From positions 496,001 through 560,000 of the forward strand of contig QXCR01000002.1 of NCBI GenBank assembly GCA_004380135.1: a stretch of 64,000 nt of DNA, written 5' to 3'. A program made the position numbers and the translations under genes. Origin of the DNA: Stemphylium vesicarium. Lineage: Eukaryota; Ascomycota; Dothideomycetes; Pleosporales; Pleosporaceae. This document shows positions 21,445 through 32,301 of this stretch, in pieces (positions within the stretch are counted from its first letter, which is position 1; every line of letters starts with the position of its first letter). Under the pieces are notes generated by a model, which was not told the origin of the DNA, searched no databases, and saw nothing but the letters and a program-made list of their open reading frames with translations.

Positions 21445-22411
21445 CGCGGATAAGCGCAGCTTGGAAAAGCTTTTTCCATAGTGCTCTTCTGACGAAGGGG
21501 ATTGCGATATCTATAGCACGTTATGAATGTAAACAGTAAAGTAGATGTTTCTTCGCACGTTTCGCAAATTAAGAACATGAACGAAAGAAGGGAATGCTTC
21601 ATCTGCTTATCAGATTTTTCCCGCTCGTCAGATGGACGCGGGGACTCGGAGATGTCGGGTCGGCTCCGACTGTTCTGACCGTCTCTTCGCAGTCCACGGG
21701 GCGCGGCAGTTCCCGTTGACCGGTCGTTCATCGGAGGCGCAACTAGGATATAACCCAGCTCAAGCTTGATTTGCGACGAGAGGCCTCGATCATTGTGCTT
21801 AGTCTTACTGTGTCGCAGACATTTGTTGGCCACATCATGGGGTAAGAGACCCCTGCATAGGACTCCCAACGGCGGCCGGAAAAGCAATACATGACAAAGC
21901 ATGCAGGTGGCCTTGACATGATGACTCAGATGCGGACGGATACGAGATGTGCGAGAGGGATTGACCGCCATAGAGAAGCTTGTTTGCATGCTTTCCATGT
22001 GATGGATTGATCTAGCCTCCCTATACATGACGATGGTACCGGCGGTAATCGGTTGTAACATTTACGCCTGGACTAAAGATGAGGAAGCTACGCATGCCGT
22101 TCACCCCGCAGAGCTGGCAGAGCGTGACCTTGATCTAGTAGGAGACTCGTCTCACTCTTGCCTCTTCTTCTCGCCGCCGTTTCCCCTCTCCTCAGACCCT
22201 TGGTGCTGACCTGATTGATTCGTTGGACCCGTTCTGAATCCCCACAAGGCGTTGCGTTCGTAAGTAGCATCGGTGCCTGAAGTTGCTGAGGGCCGATAAT
22301 CGACCAGGGTCCCGCCGCCGAAAGTTCAGCCACAGGGAGGAAGGGGGTCGAGTGTCAGAAGTGGTTTTTGTACGAAAGTTCCTTTTCAAATCGTCGTCTA
22401 TCCCTCACATA
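21445..22411. other. Intergenic between HOS2 and the next regulator
   Basis: HOS2 3' UTR and the promoter/leader of the following Zn2Cys6 gene. A 283-codon open frame on the minus strand (22061-21210) runs into the antisense of HOS2 and shows no domain. Nothing else stands out. Confidence 0.4.
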
Positions 22412-25306
22412 ATGTCCGAAGAAAGACGGGCAAGTCAGGACTCGCCCAATGGCGTTCGAAAGCCGAGCGGCAGTGTCAACGGCCCCTCACCCGGCGGCGG
22501 TCCGACGCCAAACCCCCGGTCGTGCGTTACCTGCCGCAGGCGCAAGGTCAAATGCGACAAGAGGAATCCGTGTTCCAACTGCGTGCGCGCCAAAATTGAC
22601 TGTATATTTCCAGGACCCGGTCGCGCGCCGCGAAAGAGCAGGAAGCCACCCGATGCAGAGTTACTCGAGAGGCTGCGACGTTTGGAGGGCGTCGTGACCA
22701 GTTTGAACGCCCAGGTCGAAGGACACGAACAGGACGCTGTGGACCGCGAGAGGGAGCGACAGGGCAGTACAGAGGGTTTTCCATGCCAGAGCCAGAGGCA
22801 GGTTGCCAATAATGCGCCGAACGGCGCGACTGTGGCAACAGACGACAGCGTCGAGGGCCTCGAGAGCCGCTTTGGACGGCTCGTCGTCGAGAAAGGCCGC
22901 AGTCGCTATGTCAACAATAGCTTCTGGGCCAGTCTGAACAACGAAGTAGGTATATGAATCTCGCTATAGGAAAAGATGCTAACATGTGACAGGTTGAAGA
23001 TCTCAAAACAATCCTCATCGAGCCGTCCGACGAAGAAGACGATGCAAACTCGCCCGCGTCCTCCAATCCACCCTCACAGTACCAAAGCTTCATCTTCGGC
23101 TACAGCTCTTCGAATGTCGACATGCAAGCGTTACATCCTCCCGAACAGCAAGCCCGCCAATTCTGGGAAGTCTACAAGGAGAACGTCGAATCCTTGGTCA
23201 AGGTCCTGCACGTGCCTAGCTTCGAACCTGCTGTCTTTGAGGCATTTGCAAACATCGAAAAGGTCAGCAAAGGGCTGGAGACGCTCTTGTTTGCCATCTA
23301 CTATGGTGCCGTCACGAGCACTACACATGAAGACTGTCTAGCGAGATGGGGCGAGGAACGGAGCGTTCTTCTCAGCAGATTCCGCTTTGGTCTCGAGCAG
23401 GCTCTCGCAAGAGCAAACTTCTTGTACTGCGACGAGGTTATCATACTTAAGGCTTTTGTCGTCTTCCTTGTCTTGCTGCGGCGCAACGATGATGCGCGTA
23501 AGATCTGGACATTAACTGGCTTAGTCGTCCGCATCTCGCAGACACTGGGAATCCACCGAGACGGTAGTCACTTTGGTCTTCCGCCATTCGAGATCGAGAT
23601 GCGAAGACGACTTTGGTGGCAAGTCTGTATCCTAGATGCAAGATCGTCGGAAGATCATGGCTGCGATCCGACCATTGTTGAGGCACAATTCGACACCAAA
23701 ATGGTGAGTTCATGTCTAGCTCGACGAATACCTGCTAACGATTATCGCAGCCTCTTAATGTTAACGACTCCGATATACACCCTGACATGACCGAGTTTCC
23801 TGAGGAGCGTAAAGGTTTCACCGACATGACCTTTTGTCTACTCCGCTTCGAGATTGCCAACATCATGCGTCGCATCGTATATGTACCTCCAGGCCCGAAC
23901 AGATGTACTGAATTCTTTGCCAATCTTACCATTGAGCAGAAAGAGAAATGGATAAGCGACTGCCATGCAGCTATGGAGGAAAAGTATCTGAAGGGTTGTG
24001 ATATGACTATTCCCATATGCTGGGTCACGGCGACGATATCAAGGCTCATCATGAGTAAGATGTGGCTGATCGTTTACCACCCACATCAACGTAAAGATGG
24101 AGGTATGTTCATCGCCGATCGTGAATAACTGTAGATACTGACTTTTCATCAGGCGCGACACTACCACAAGAAACTAAAGACAAGCTCTTCATCACATCAC
24201 TGGAAAACATCGAGTACGGCCTGCTGCTCGAAACGGAAGCACGCACGATGAAATGGGGCTGGCTTTTCCGGACATATGTTCAATGGCACGCCATTGCATT
24301 CCTCCTCTCTGAACTTTGCGTGCGCACCAAGGGCGAGGCTGTTGATCGCGCATGGAGAGCTTTGGAAGCCTCTGCTGGTCGGTGGTGGTTCCCTTTCCAT
24401 GACTCTTCCCCGCAACGTAGAGGCCAGCAAGGCTGCCTATGGAAGCCACTCGGGAAGCTACTGGCAAAAGCACAAGCAGCCCGTCAACGCGAATTGACAC
24501 TGGAACGCGCCAGCCTCGCCCTTCGAAGCGGGCAATTCCCTGGCGACCCGTTCGCCCCAGAAAACAGGAATGCACTGCAACAAATGAAGATTGCGACCCT
24601 CGCTTCGAATCAGCAAGACTTCGACTCCCTGGACAGTATGCTACGACCTTCTGCACCAAAACTCGGCGATATACCCAAGTCTGAGTTTCCCAGCTTGCCT
24701 AACAGTCCATCACAAGCTAGCTCCCGCACAGCGTCCGTACAGAACGGCCACGGCCTAGAAATGCAGCGCAAATTACCAGATCTAGCAGTGAGTGGATATT
24801 CGAAGGTTAATCCGGGCCAGAACAGCCCAGGAGAAGAGTTTGGAAATCTCCTAGATTATGGCCTTGACAATGTCATAAACGATGTCATGGCGGGTGCACC
24901 TATGGGCTTTCCAGAGTTTGGTCAAGGAATTCTATCTGTCGGCGGATCAGCGCACTCGAAACCTGCACACACCTCCCAGTCTCTCTCGACGCCCTCAGCA
25001 TTCGCTACGAACAACGCACCAACTGCAGCAAATGCATACCCTACAGTTGGCGACGGTATGCTTCCGAACTCGAATATGGATTTTGAAGTCAACGCCAATG
25101 GCAGTGGAGGAGCGGGAGCTGCGAACGCGAGCGGGACCGGACAAGGATCCATGAGCGAAACTGCGTCAATGGAAAACGGCGAGATGGACTGGACGCTTTG
25201 GGACGATCTCGTGAGCCAATATGGAATCGATGGCATTGACGGAACTTCTACCAATCCTGCAAGTGTTGCCGGACCAGGAAATCTTGGACTGGTACATTGG
25301 TTTTGA
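22412..25306 (+). CDS. Zn2Cys6 transcription factor with fungal_trans domain
   Basis: A 916-residue nuclear regulator. Exons 22412-22945, 22993-23703, 23751-24102 and 24153-25306; all introns are 47-50 nt, with GTAGGT, GTGAGT and GTATGT donors and consistent phase. The zinc cluster at about residues 42-68 is CVTCRRRKVKC then CSNCVRAKIDC, spacing C-x2-C-x6-C-x5-C-x2-C-x6-C. A short coiled coil follows (ELLERLRRLEGVVTSLNAQV). The middle homology region is seen in LFAIYYGAVTS, IWTLTGLVVRISQTLGIHRD and the FEIEMRRRLWWQVCILDARSS hallmark of PF04082. The C-terminal third is Ser/Gly/Asn-rich and ends with an acidic-aromatic segment (GEMDWTLWDDLVSQYGID) typical of activation domains. ATG 22412 is the first sensible start. 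Target genes unknown. Confidence 0.92.
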
Positions 25307-26419
25307 GCGTGTATGCAGAGGCAGATGTTTAGTTATGATGTCCTGACCATTCTGCGGCGTTTCTTTTTTTTCTTTTATCAGGAAACACCTCAACTCTTCT
25401 TCCTTCGAGCATTAGGGCGCACTCGTTATACCCTTGGATATATAGGAATTGTACTGTATTTAAATTGGAAGCAGATGCCTGAATGCCCTGACACGATGCT
25501 GAGTCGCTCTCTGACTTCATGTGACATCGAAAAATGGTGAACGGGATGGCATTGAGCTTGAATCAAGAGCTTCCCATGATGTGCGTATCCTACTGATCAG
25601 CAAGCATTACTAGACAGTAGACGCAAAAAATGGTTATCAACGAGCACTAGTCCTAGGCTGTCCACCAGTCTCCATGAAAATCGTCGGAAAAGAGTGAATG
25701 TTATACGCAAAGCATTGCCCAGCCGCTCGGAGCCTATCTTGGGCACAAAAGCAGAGCTGCGCGTACTACGTGGAGGGTCTGATTGCGCGTGGTCACCTCA
25801 TCGATAACCTTATCTCTACCGCTTTTCAACGGCCTTGGGTTGACCAATCGCCCCGCGCTGCGTCGCATGCATGGCCAAGTCCCGCTCATAGCCTGTATGT
25901 GACCATGTACTATAACGTCGCCGCCTCGCGGGCTCGACAAATCATTCTACGAAACTTTTTCATTCTGTAAGAGTTACAACTTTCTTCTTCTATTTGTGAG
26001 CGTGGTGAGTCTTTAGCATTTGCATACTGCTGTAACTTGCGTGCGCAAGACAAAGAGTGAAGAGCAGAGACGAGGAGGGGAGATTGCTGACAAGAGTTCC
26101 TTCCGCTGCTGCTGCTGACTGCACCCGCCGGTCCGGTTTCGGATGCCGCATGATCATCTCGCTCTACGTACATCCCAACGGAAAAACTACATGTCATAAA
26201 GAAGTACTCTGGGATACGAAAGGGACTCGTCGTGAGACCGACCTGTCTTATTGTTGCATTTTGCATATTCCATTCACGGCATTTCCTCGCATATCCCATC
26301 CCATCAGCGCATCCTCCTCTAATCAGCACGTCCACCCATTTCGCCTCTCAGCAACACAGCACTATCACCCACCACTCAAACAAAAGAGAAGAGAGTAAAA
26401 CCCAAAAAAGGCAGTCATC
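25307..26419. other. Intergenic; TF 3' side and dehydrogenase promoter
   Basis: About 1.1 kb. It contains a T-rich run near 25363-25380 just after the regulator gene and a C/A-rich leader before 26420. No gene is supported. Confidence 0.4.
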
Positions 26420-27629
26420 ATGGCTTCAGCAACACCAACACCTCAAGACTCAGGTCTGCCCGCGCCAGCGACACCATACCAGGCTTCGCCTTTAGCCACA
26501 ACGACCAGCTTCTCATCAGCGAACAAATCCGCCATTTTGCACCTGGGCGACGACATACGCTGGAACCACGAGCTTTATGCGGAACTACAGAAGAAGTTCA
26601 ACATTGTGCGGACGTATTCGATGAAGAGAGAAGAGTTCATGCAAGCGCTGAGAGAGAAGCAATGGGGAGATTTCGTGGGCATGTATCGGCCTTTTTGGAA
26701 TACGGGGGGTGAGATGGGGAATTGGGACGAGGAGATCATGTAAGTTTGCCAGAACCAAAACCCTTTCCACCACGCTTCCCCATTTACGCAACCAACACAC
26801 TCATGCACGCATAAGCTCACTCCTTCCCTCTTCCTGCAAAATATACGCCGCAGCGGGCGCAGGTTTCGATTGGGTTGATACCCGCCGTCTCGCAGAGCAC
26901 GGCACCATATACTGCAACTCTGCCTCCGCGTGTACGGAATCCGTTGCCGACGCCGCGATTGTACTCATCCTATCCTGCTACCGCGCTATCCCATGGTCTT
27001 TTCTTGCTGCGCGCTCCTGCGACCCCAGCGCCTTCCGCAACGCAAACCAGAACATTGCAGCCGTAACGCACAATCCTAACGGCAGTGTCCTCGGCATCGT
27101 CGGGCTAGGCCGTATCGGTTTGCGCATCGCAGAGAAGGCGACCCGGGCGTTTGAGATGAAAGTCGCGTATTACGATGTCGCTCGGATGAAGGGAAGAGAG
27201 GAAAGCGTTGGAGCGAAGTATTGTGCTAGTTTAGAAGAGTTGTTGGCGTGTTCGGACTGCGTGTTGCTTGCTACGCCGTTCAACGGCGAGACGCTTCTTT
27301 CCACCACACAGTTTAGCCAGTTCAAACGTGGAGCCCGGCTTGTCAATATCGCGCGCGGGAAACTGGTTGATGAGGCGGCGTTGGTAGTTGCGTTGGATGA
27401 TGGCACGGTATCGGCGGCTGGGCTGGATGTCCATGCTGATGAGCCGAATGTTAATCCTATACTGGCCTCGAGGGATAATGTTATGGTGTTGAGTCATACG
27501 GCTGGTGCGAGTGTGGAGAGTCACGTTGGATTTGAGAGATTGGGTATGGAGAATCTGCTGGGTTGGTTGAGGGAGGGGGAAAAGGGATGTGTTAGTGCGG
27601 TTAATTTGCAGTGGCTGAAGAGAGGGTGA
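26420..27629 (+). CDS. D-isomer-specific 2-hydroxyacid dehydrogenase
   Basis: NAD(P)-dependent dehydrogenase of the D-2-hydroxyacid/glyoxylate reductase family, 377 residues, probably cytosolic. Exons 26420-26739 and 26816-27629; the intron is GTAAGT..AAG (76 nt) and rejoins EEI|I-SLLPSSCK in phase. The cofactor-binding Rossmann motif is VGLGRIGLRIAEKA (GxGxxG). The catalytic triad of the family is visible: Arg in NIARGKLVDEAAL, Glu in LDVHADEPNVNP and His in VLSHTAGAS. Upstream, AAAGAGFDWVD and NSASACTESVADAA are the usual catalytic-domain motifs. The N-terminal 35 residues are Ser/Thr/Pro-rich without a clear targeting signal. Substrate (glyoxylate, hydroxypyruvate or other) cannot be fixed from sequence. 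Confidence 0.93.
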
Positions 27630-28135
27630 CGGAGGATGGGAATCTTGCGATAAGATATTGAGGGATAGATACTGATGCATACACACGATTACGAACACAT
27701 GATTTATTTCGAGTATGAGATTATGTATTTGCCCGTGGCGAGATTCGCGAACGGCCTTCCTTGTCAGGAGTTTGCTGACATCACTCACTTTGTCGGCATC
27801 CCACCTCCACCTCTCGGATCCGGAAATAAGAGTACTTCCTTTCGCAGTCGTTCGGCTCCATTATTTCAATAGTAGCCGGCTCACCGCTCTGCATAATAAA
27901 GTATAAAAATCGCAACTTTCGCCAAATAGAGTACTACCCCACTGTTCTTGTTGTAAGGCTCGTGAAGCGCTCCCTATAGTGCCGAAGTATCGCCCCGGTG
28001 CGATCAGTTTCCGTTTCCGAGGGATCTATATAGATATGTCTTACGTTGCTCTAGCGGAAGACATTTAGAATCAAGGGTTAACGTTTTCTTCAAATTTTGT
28101 AGCCCCCTCGTTTCATCACGGCTACTTCTCTCGTC
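27630..28135. other. Intergenic between dehydrogenase and bicupin genes
   Basis: About 500 nt, somewhat AT-rich toward 27880-28100; no gene or repeat seen. Confidence 0.4.
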
Positions 28136-29387
28136 ATGATCGCCACTACCGCCCTCTTAGCTTGTGCTACAGCGACCATATGCTTAGCAACGGATGGTGG
28201 AGCAGACCAGTTCAGACTGTTTGATCCTGACCAGGGGCTTGTTGTAAACGTTGTTCCTAGTTACGTTCGTCCGTATGTAGTCAGAGCCTACACGATCGAA
28301 GGTGTTATTATGGGTTCATCTACGACTTACTTCCCAGTCACTGGGCCTTCTTCCGACAACGCTTTCACTTTGCAAGTCATCACTGGTGGGGTCCAGGAAG
28401 ACAGGCAGATCCTCCCACACGTATGTAGGAATACCGGAAGTACCCAAGATACTAACGATACTACGTGTAGGTCCATGAACGCCATTACGAAAACTTCTTC
28501 TGTGTCCGCGGGCGATGCCGGCTGTGGGCACAGAAAGATGATGGGACCGAAGAACAACAGGCTCGTTTGCTGTACGATGGTGATTTTGGTGCTGTTCCAC
28601 ATCAAACTCGTCACACCTACCAATTTGAGGATCCATACACGGAAATGATCGTGCTGATTGAACCTGGCGGCTTCGAGTAAGTTACAAAAAGCTAGTACTC
28701 AAGTGATCATATGCTGATGGCGCTAGGCCACTATACTACAATATTTCCACTACCAACTACACGTCAGAGGCGCAATCGCCTTACCTGGTGGCAGACGAAT
28801 ATCCACAGCTGTTACCAAATGCCACTGCCGACACACTCAAAGCTCTGGAACGATTCGACGTATACGCCCAACCAAACTTCAAACCACGCTCCGACTTCCT
28901 CGACGGTGCAGCACCGGCATCGGAAACGTGGCACAACGGTCCCAATACCCTAGCTGCGGGTTCAAAGACGCCATACTTTGTCGCCAGGAACTACGGCCCA
29001 AAATATCTTTCCAGTGCAGCCGGGTTTTACGAGGTCATCCAACCTATTGTCACGCCGACACAATCAGACGGAAACCTAACGTTTGGTACAATCAACCTCG
29101 CTCGCAAGCCTGAAGGCTCCGAACCTCCAATCTACAACTTCCCTGGTCACTCAGCTTACGAGGCTCTGGACGGCCAGGTAGTCATTACCATTGGCACCGA
29201 AACTGTAGAGATGACGATTGGTGATGTCGCATTCGTGCCAGGAGGAACAAATTTCTCTTACTATGGCGATGCTTCGTTCACGAAGATGATGTACATGGCA
29301 CAAGGGAAGCAGACGTTGGATCAAAAACTGCTTGAAACTGCAGTAGTATGGAACTCTCCGGTTTGGCCAGCCAATTACACAACATAA
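28136..29387 (+). CDS. Secreted quercetin 2,3-dioxygenase-like bicupin
   Basis: A 383-residue extracellular bicupin resembling fungal quercetinase, a copper dioxygenase that opens the flavonol ring. Exons 28136-28420, 28471-28676 and 28727-29387; introns GTATGT..TAG and GTAAGT..TAG, in phase. The N-terminal 18 residues form a signal peptide (MIATTALLACATATICLA). The N-cupin carries the HxHxxxxE metal motif across the first splice junction (PH|VHERHYENFF) and the fourth ligand in VPHQTRHTYQF. The C-cupin (NFPGHSAYEALDGQVVITIG) lacks a comparable His set, as in the known enzyme. NYT and NAT sequons suggest glycosylation. The substrate is inferred from the motif only; other bicupin dioxygenases are possible. 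Confidence 0.88.
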
Positions 29388-29677
29388 AGGGGCTCCATTA
29401 TTCATGACCGGCTTGATTGGATTAAGGCTTGGTGCTGCGTGTTGAAACGGCTCCTTGTATTATGGTTTTGCATTCGGGCGAGTGGTGACTGGACAATCTG
29501 GAGCAGAACTGGTACGGAGCGACGGAAATGGGAAATGTTCAGTTGGTGCAACCATGGTTCGGCTCGGAACAAGTAGTCTCATGAGCTTCATCACCTATGT
29601 ATAAACCGACATTCGATGAGTTGGATCATAAAATACGACCTGCAAGAATAGTGTCGAAAGCTCGAATCCTACCCTGA
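29388..29677. other. Short intergenic region
   Basis: Bicupin 3' UTR and promoter of the next gene; nothing recognisable. Confidence 0.35.
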
Positions 29678-30427
29678 ATGGCAATATCTTCACAAGAGTC
29701 AACTTCCATTGCCTTCCCAAACGTGTTCGGACAACTGCCATCAAGCTCAACGTCGTCGCTATGCCAATATCTCGCAGACGATGGCCAACAATGCCACAAG
29801 TCCTGCACTCAGTACGGAATCTCGCCAAAAGTCGCAGCATGCTCTCAACACCGAGGCAAAGCCAGGAACTTCCGCTTCATGGACCTACCTATCGAAATCC
29901 GTTTGATGGTATACAAGCACTACTTTTCAACCAGAGTCCCCTTGTGTTCGTCAGCCCCGGAACGATACGATCAGCATGTAACCGGCAGCATACTAAGCAT
30001 CTTTCTCGCCGGGAAGACAATCAGCTCAGAAGCACAATGGTTCCTATGCGAGGATGTGCCATTCAAGGTTACCATATTTGATGGCCATATCCAGCTCTGT
30101 AACATATGCTTTCTCTCTGGTCCCAATAGCACGATCGTCAAGCAAAGCTTCAGCTTCGGCAGCTATACTGACTACAATGTCGCTTCCGCCGCAATCTCAC
30201 GTCGCATCAAGAACTTTGACCTTAATATCGAAGTTCTCTATCTAACCAACCCTATCAAACGATCAGGCAACTGGCACACGCTTATGCCGTTTGATGACAT
30301 CAGAACTCTTGTTCGGCTGGTTCAAAGGCGGGTTTTGGGGTCTAGTGCGGGGTACAAGGTCATCAATATTGAGATCACGCAGCCCCATCTCATAGGCAAG
30401 AAGGTCGCAAATTCTTCCGAGTGCTGA
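29678..30427 (+). CDS. F-box-like hypothetical protein, possibly truncated by an in-frame TGA
   Basis: A 249-residue protein without a named homologue. Residues about 28-60 hold a Cys/His-rich stretch (CQYLADDGQQCHKSC, then ACSQHRG) that could bind metal. It is followed by RFMDLPIEIRLMVYKHYF, the F-box-like LPxEIRxxVY motif common in large dothideomycete hypothetical families. The rest is a mixed alpha/beta region without a clear domain. The TGA at 30425-30427 is followed, in the same frame, by 57 further open codons with protein-like content ending at TAG 30599-30601, so the annotated end may be an error, a readthrough site or a mutation. Start ATG 29678. Confidence 0.65.
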   Translation: MAISSQESTSIAFPNVFGQLPSSSTSSLCQYLADDGQQCHKSCTQYGISPKVAACSQHRGKARNFRFMDLPIEIRLMVYKHYFSTRVPLCSSAPERYDQHVTGSILSIFLAGKTISSEAQWFLCEDVPFKVTIFDGHIQLCNICFLSGPNSTIVKQSFSFGSYTDYNVASAAISRRIKNFDLNIEVLYLTNPIKRSGNWHTLMPFDDIRTLVRLVQRRVLGSSAGYKVINIEITQPHLIGKKVANSSEC

Positions 30428-30601
30428 CCTGATAGTATTGAGTTATTCTCTAAGGTGATCGAGGCGTTTGGTGGTCTTAAAGGCGCGTTCAGCCTGTCAG
30501 TTGCGAACGTTCATATGGTTATCAGGGGTGAGGATATCGCGCTTTGTGCAGAACTGAGTGTGAGGAAGCTACATGGTCGGGATTGGACGAGTGCTCTTTA
30601 G
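30425..30601 (+). other. In-frame TGA and 57-codon same-frame extension
   Basis: After TGA the frame reads DSIELFSKVIEAFGGLKGAF and on to TAG 30601. An 84-nt GTACAA...GATAG interval ending at 30436, with a GCTGAC branch-like site just before the acceptor, could splice the stop out and keep phase (GG|T). Confidence 0.45.
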
Positions 30602-31601
30602 ATGCGCGATAATGGGTGGACAAAAGGTGGCATGTTGGTGAGGAAGGAGCCACCGCTAAGATGACGCGGTTGCCACCAAAGACAACACGAGACATTACGT
30701 CAAGCTTGTAATTATACTCACGAGCTCGCAACAGCCAATCTGCCCGTATATTCTGAGGATTTCTCCTAAGTTTCTGAGACTAGTATAGCCGATGGGCTCT
30801 CTTGATGCGCCTGGAACCGCTTAATGTTCTTATGCCTGCCTTGACACTACTTATCTTTTCATAGAAATAATCACATGCTCACGCTGTTTCTTCGCTTCTT
30901 CCAACATTTAAAGCGCATGACATGCCAGATCACCACTCCACCCATCAAAGCGCATGAAGCTCCCAGACGCAGTCTTGTTGGCCTCTATCCTCACCCATCA
31001 GCATTTCGCAAACAGTCGTGTCCGCCCATGCAATAGGAGGTTGCGACGTCGATTTGCGCAACTTCTTTTTCCCACATCTCCCAGATTGCACTTTCAGCTT
31101 ACAGTGTGGCTAGCGGCATAGCAGCGCCGCCCACGTCTGTGGAGAGTAAAAACTTACCGCCGCATAATGTGAGTCAAACTCGATTATTTCTCAATCGCTG
31201 GCGCGATGATGCAAGCCGAAGACTTGTGGCCGCTACGTAGATTGATGAAAACGGTCAATTCCTTCGCAGTCCCTCGATTCAATCATAGTGACGAAGTGAT
31301 GTAGTTGTCCCGTTACAAGCCGTGCAAAACCTAGCGACTCAAGAGCAATCGAGTGGTTCGCACGCATGCTGTTCTATGATAGTGGAGCTCTTGGGAACGT
31401 GCATGGCTCAGGAAATCTCTGCCTGGCAGTACGATCACCCCACTTATCTAGGCCCAACCAGGTCACAGGCAAATATTCCAAGCTTGCCATGATCTGCTCT
31501 AGTTTCCCGCTTCACATTCCTCATAGCTCGCGGTGCACGTTCAAATTTCGAAATCTGGGTTATAAGATATCTAGCTGCTCAGCTTTTCATCAATCACATC
31601 A
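30602..31601. other. Intergenic upstream of tRNA-Leu
   Basis: About 1 kb with no gene, repeat or conserved motif that I can support. Confidence 0.4.
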
Positions 31602-31707
31602 GGTGAGATGGCCGAGCGGTTAAGGCGCCAGCTTCAGGTGCTTCCAACAACAGTTGCAGTATCTTGCTGGTCACGAAAGTGGCGCGGGTTCGAGTCCCGT
31701 TCTCATC
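31602..31707 (+). tRNA. tRNA-Leu (anticodon CAG) with 26-nt intron
   Basis: A class II tRNA. The 7-bp acceptor stem pairs GGTGAGA (31602-31608) with TCTCATC (31700-31706), followed by discriminator A. The D arm has GCC/GGC. The anticodon stem pairs CCAGC with GCTGG (31666-31670), interrupted by an intron at 31639-31664, one base after the anticodon CAG (31635-31637) as is canonical. The variable arm is a CAC/GTG stem with a GAAA loop. The T arm is GCGGG-TTCGAGT-CCCGT and contains the B box. Leu identity follows from CAG and the long variable arm. It reads CTG codons, which in this lineage are leucine. Confidence 0.93.
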
Positions 31708-32301
31708 ATCATTCTTTTTGTTTATGTCCGCAGAGATTGTTGGTTGTTCGAAGGTTGCGTTGCGGATGTTCGTCACTTTTTTGCGACTCCAGATGGCTGA
31801 GGCCCGTGCGTACGAACCACGCGAGCGCGGGGCAGGCGCCTCAGGGTCTGGGCTTGGCACCATCCCGTCTGTTCCAACGTGTCGGCGTAGGGACAACGAT
31901 GTGGTCATCCACTCCTTCCTGCTTCCAGAATATGCGCCATATGTGCACGCAACAATACCGTTGCATGCTCCACATATCCATTTGGTGACCAGGTAGGACC
32001 TTGAGCAGTGCTATGGAACCCCAGAAAGAGCAAGGCGCCCCAAGCTGCACGCGCGGGAAGGTGGACTTGGCCAGGATCGTGTGCGCCTCATGCAACCGCG
32101 GCACGTCTCCTCCTTGCCATGACCTATCCTGTGTCTTTGGTGAAGCTCTCGCTGGCGCTGCCTAACACTCCCGTGCACTTATCATAGCATTGCTACCTGG
32201 GTCTGCGCACAGATCACTCTTGACGAGTGTTACGCGTCGCACAGTGCTCAATCTTTGTTGAGCATCGTCGTCGTATGAGATACTAAACGCAGTCTTCGAC
32301 C
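31708..32301. other. Intergenic between tRNA-Leu and GH76 gene
   Basis: Apart from the Pol III T-run I see nothing; it should include the GH76 promoter. Confidence 0.4.
31714..31718 (+). terminator. RNA polymerase III T-run
   Basis: A TTTTT run seven nucleotides after the tRNA 3' end, the usual Pol III stop signal. Confidence 0.75.

Noticed and set aside
21210..22061. 283-codon open frame on the - strand
   Set aside because: Its 3' part is antisense to the HOS2 C-terminus and the rest is low-complexity without a domain.
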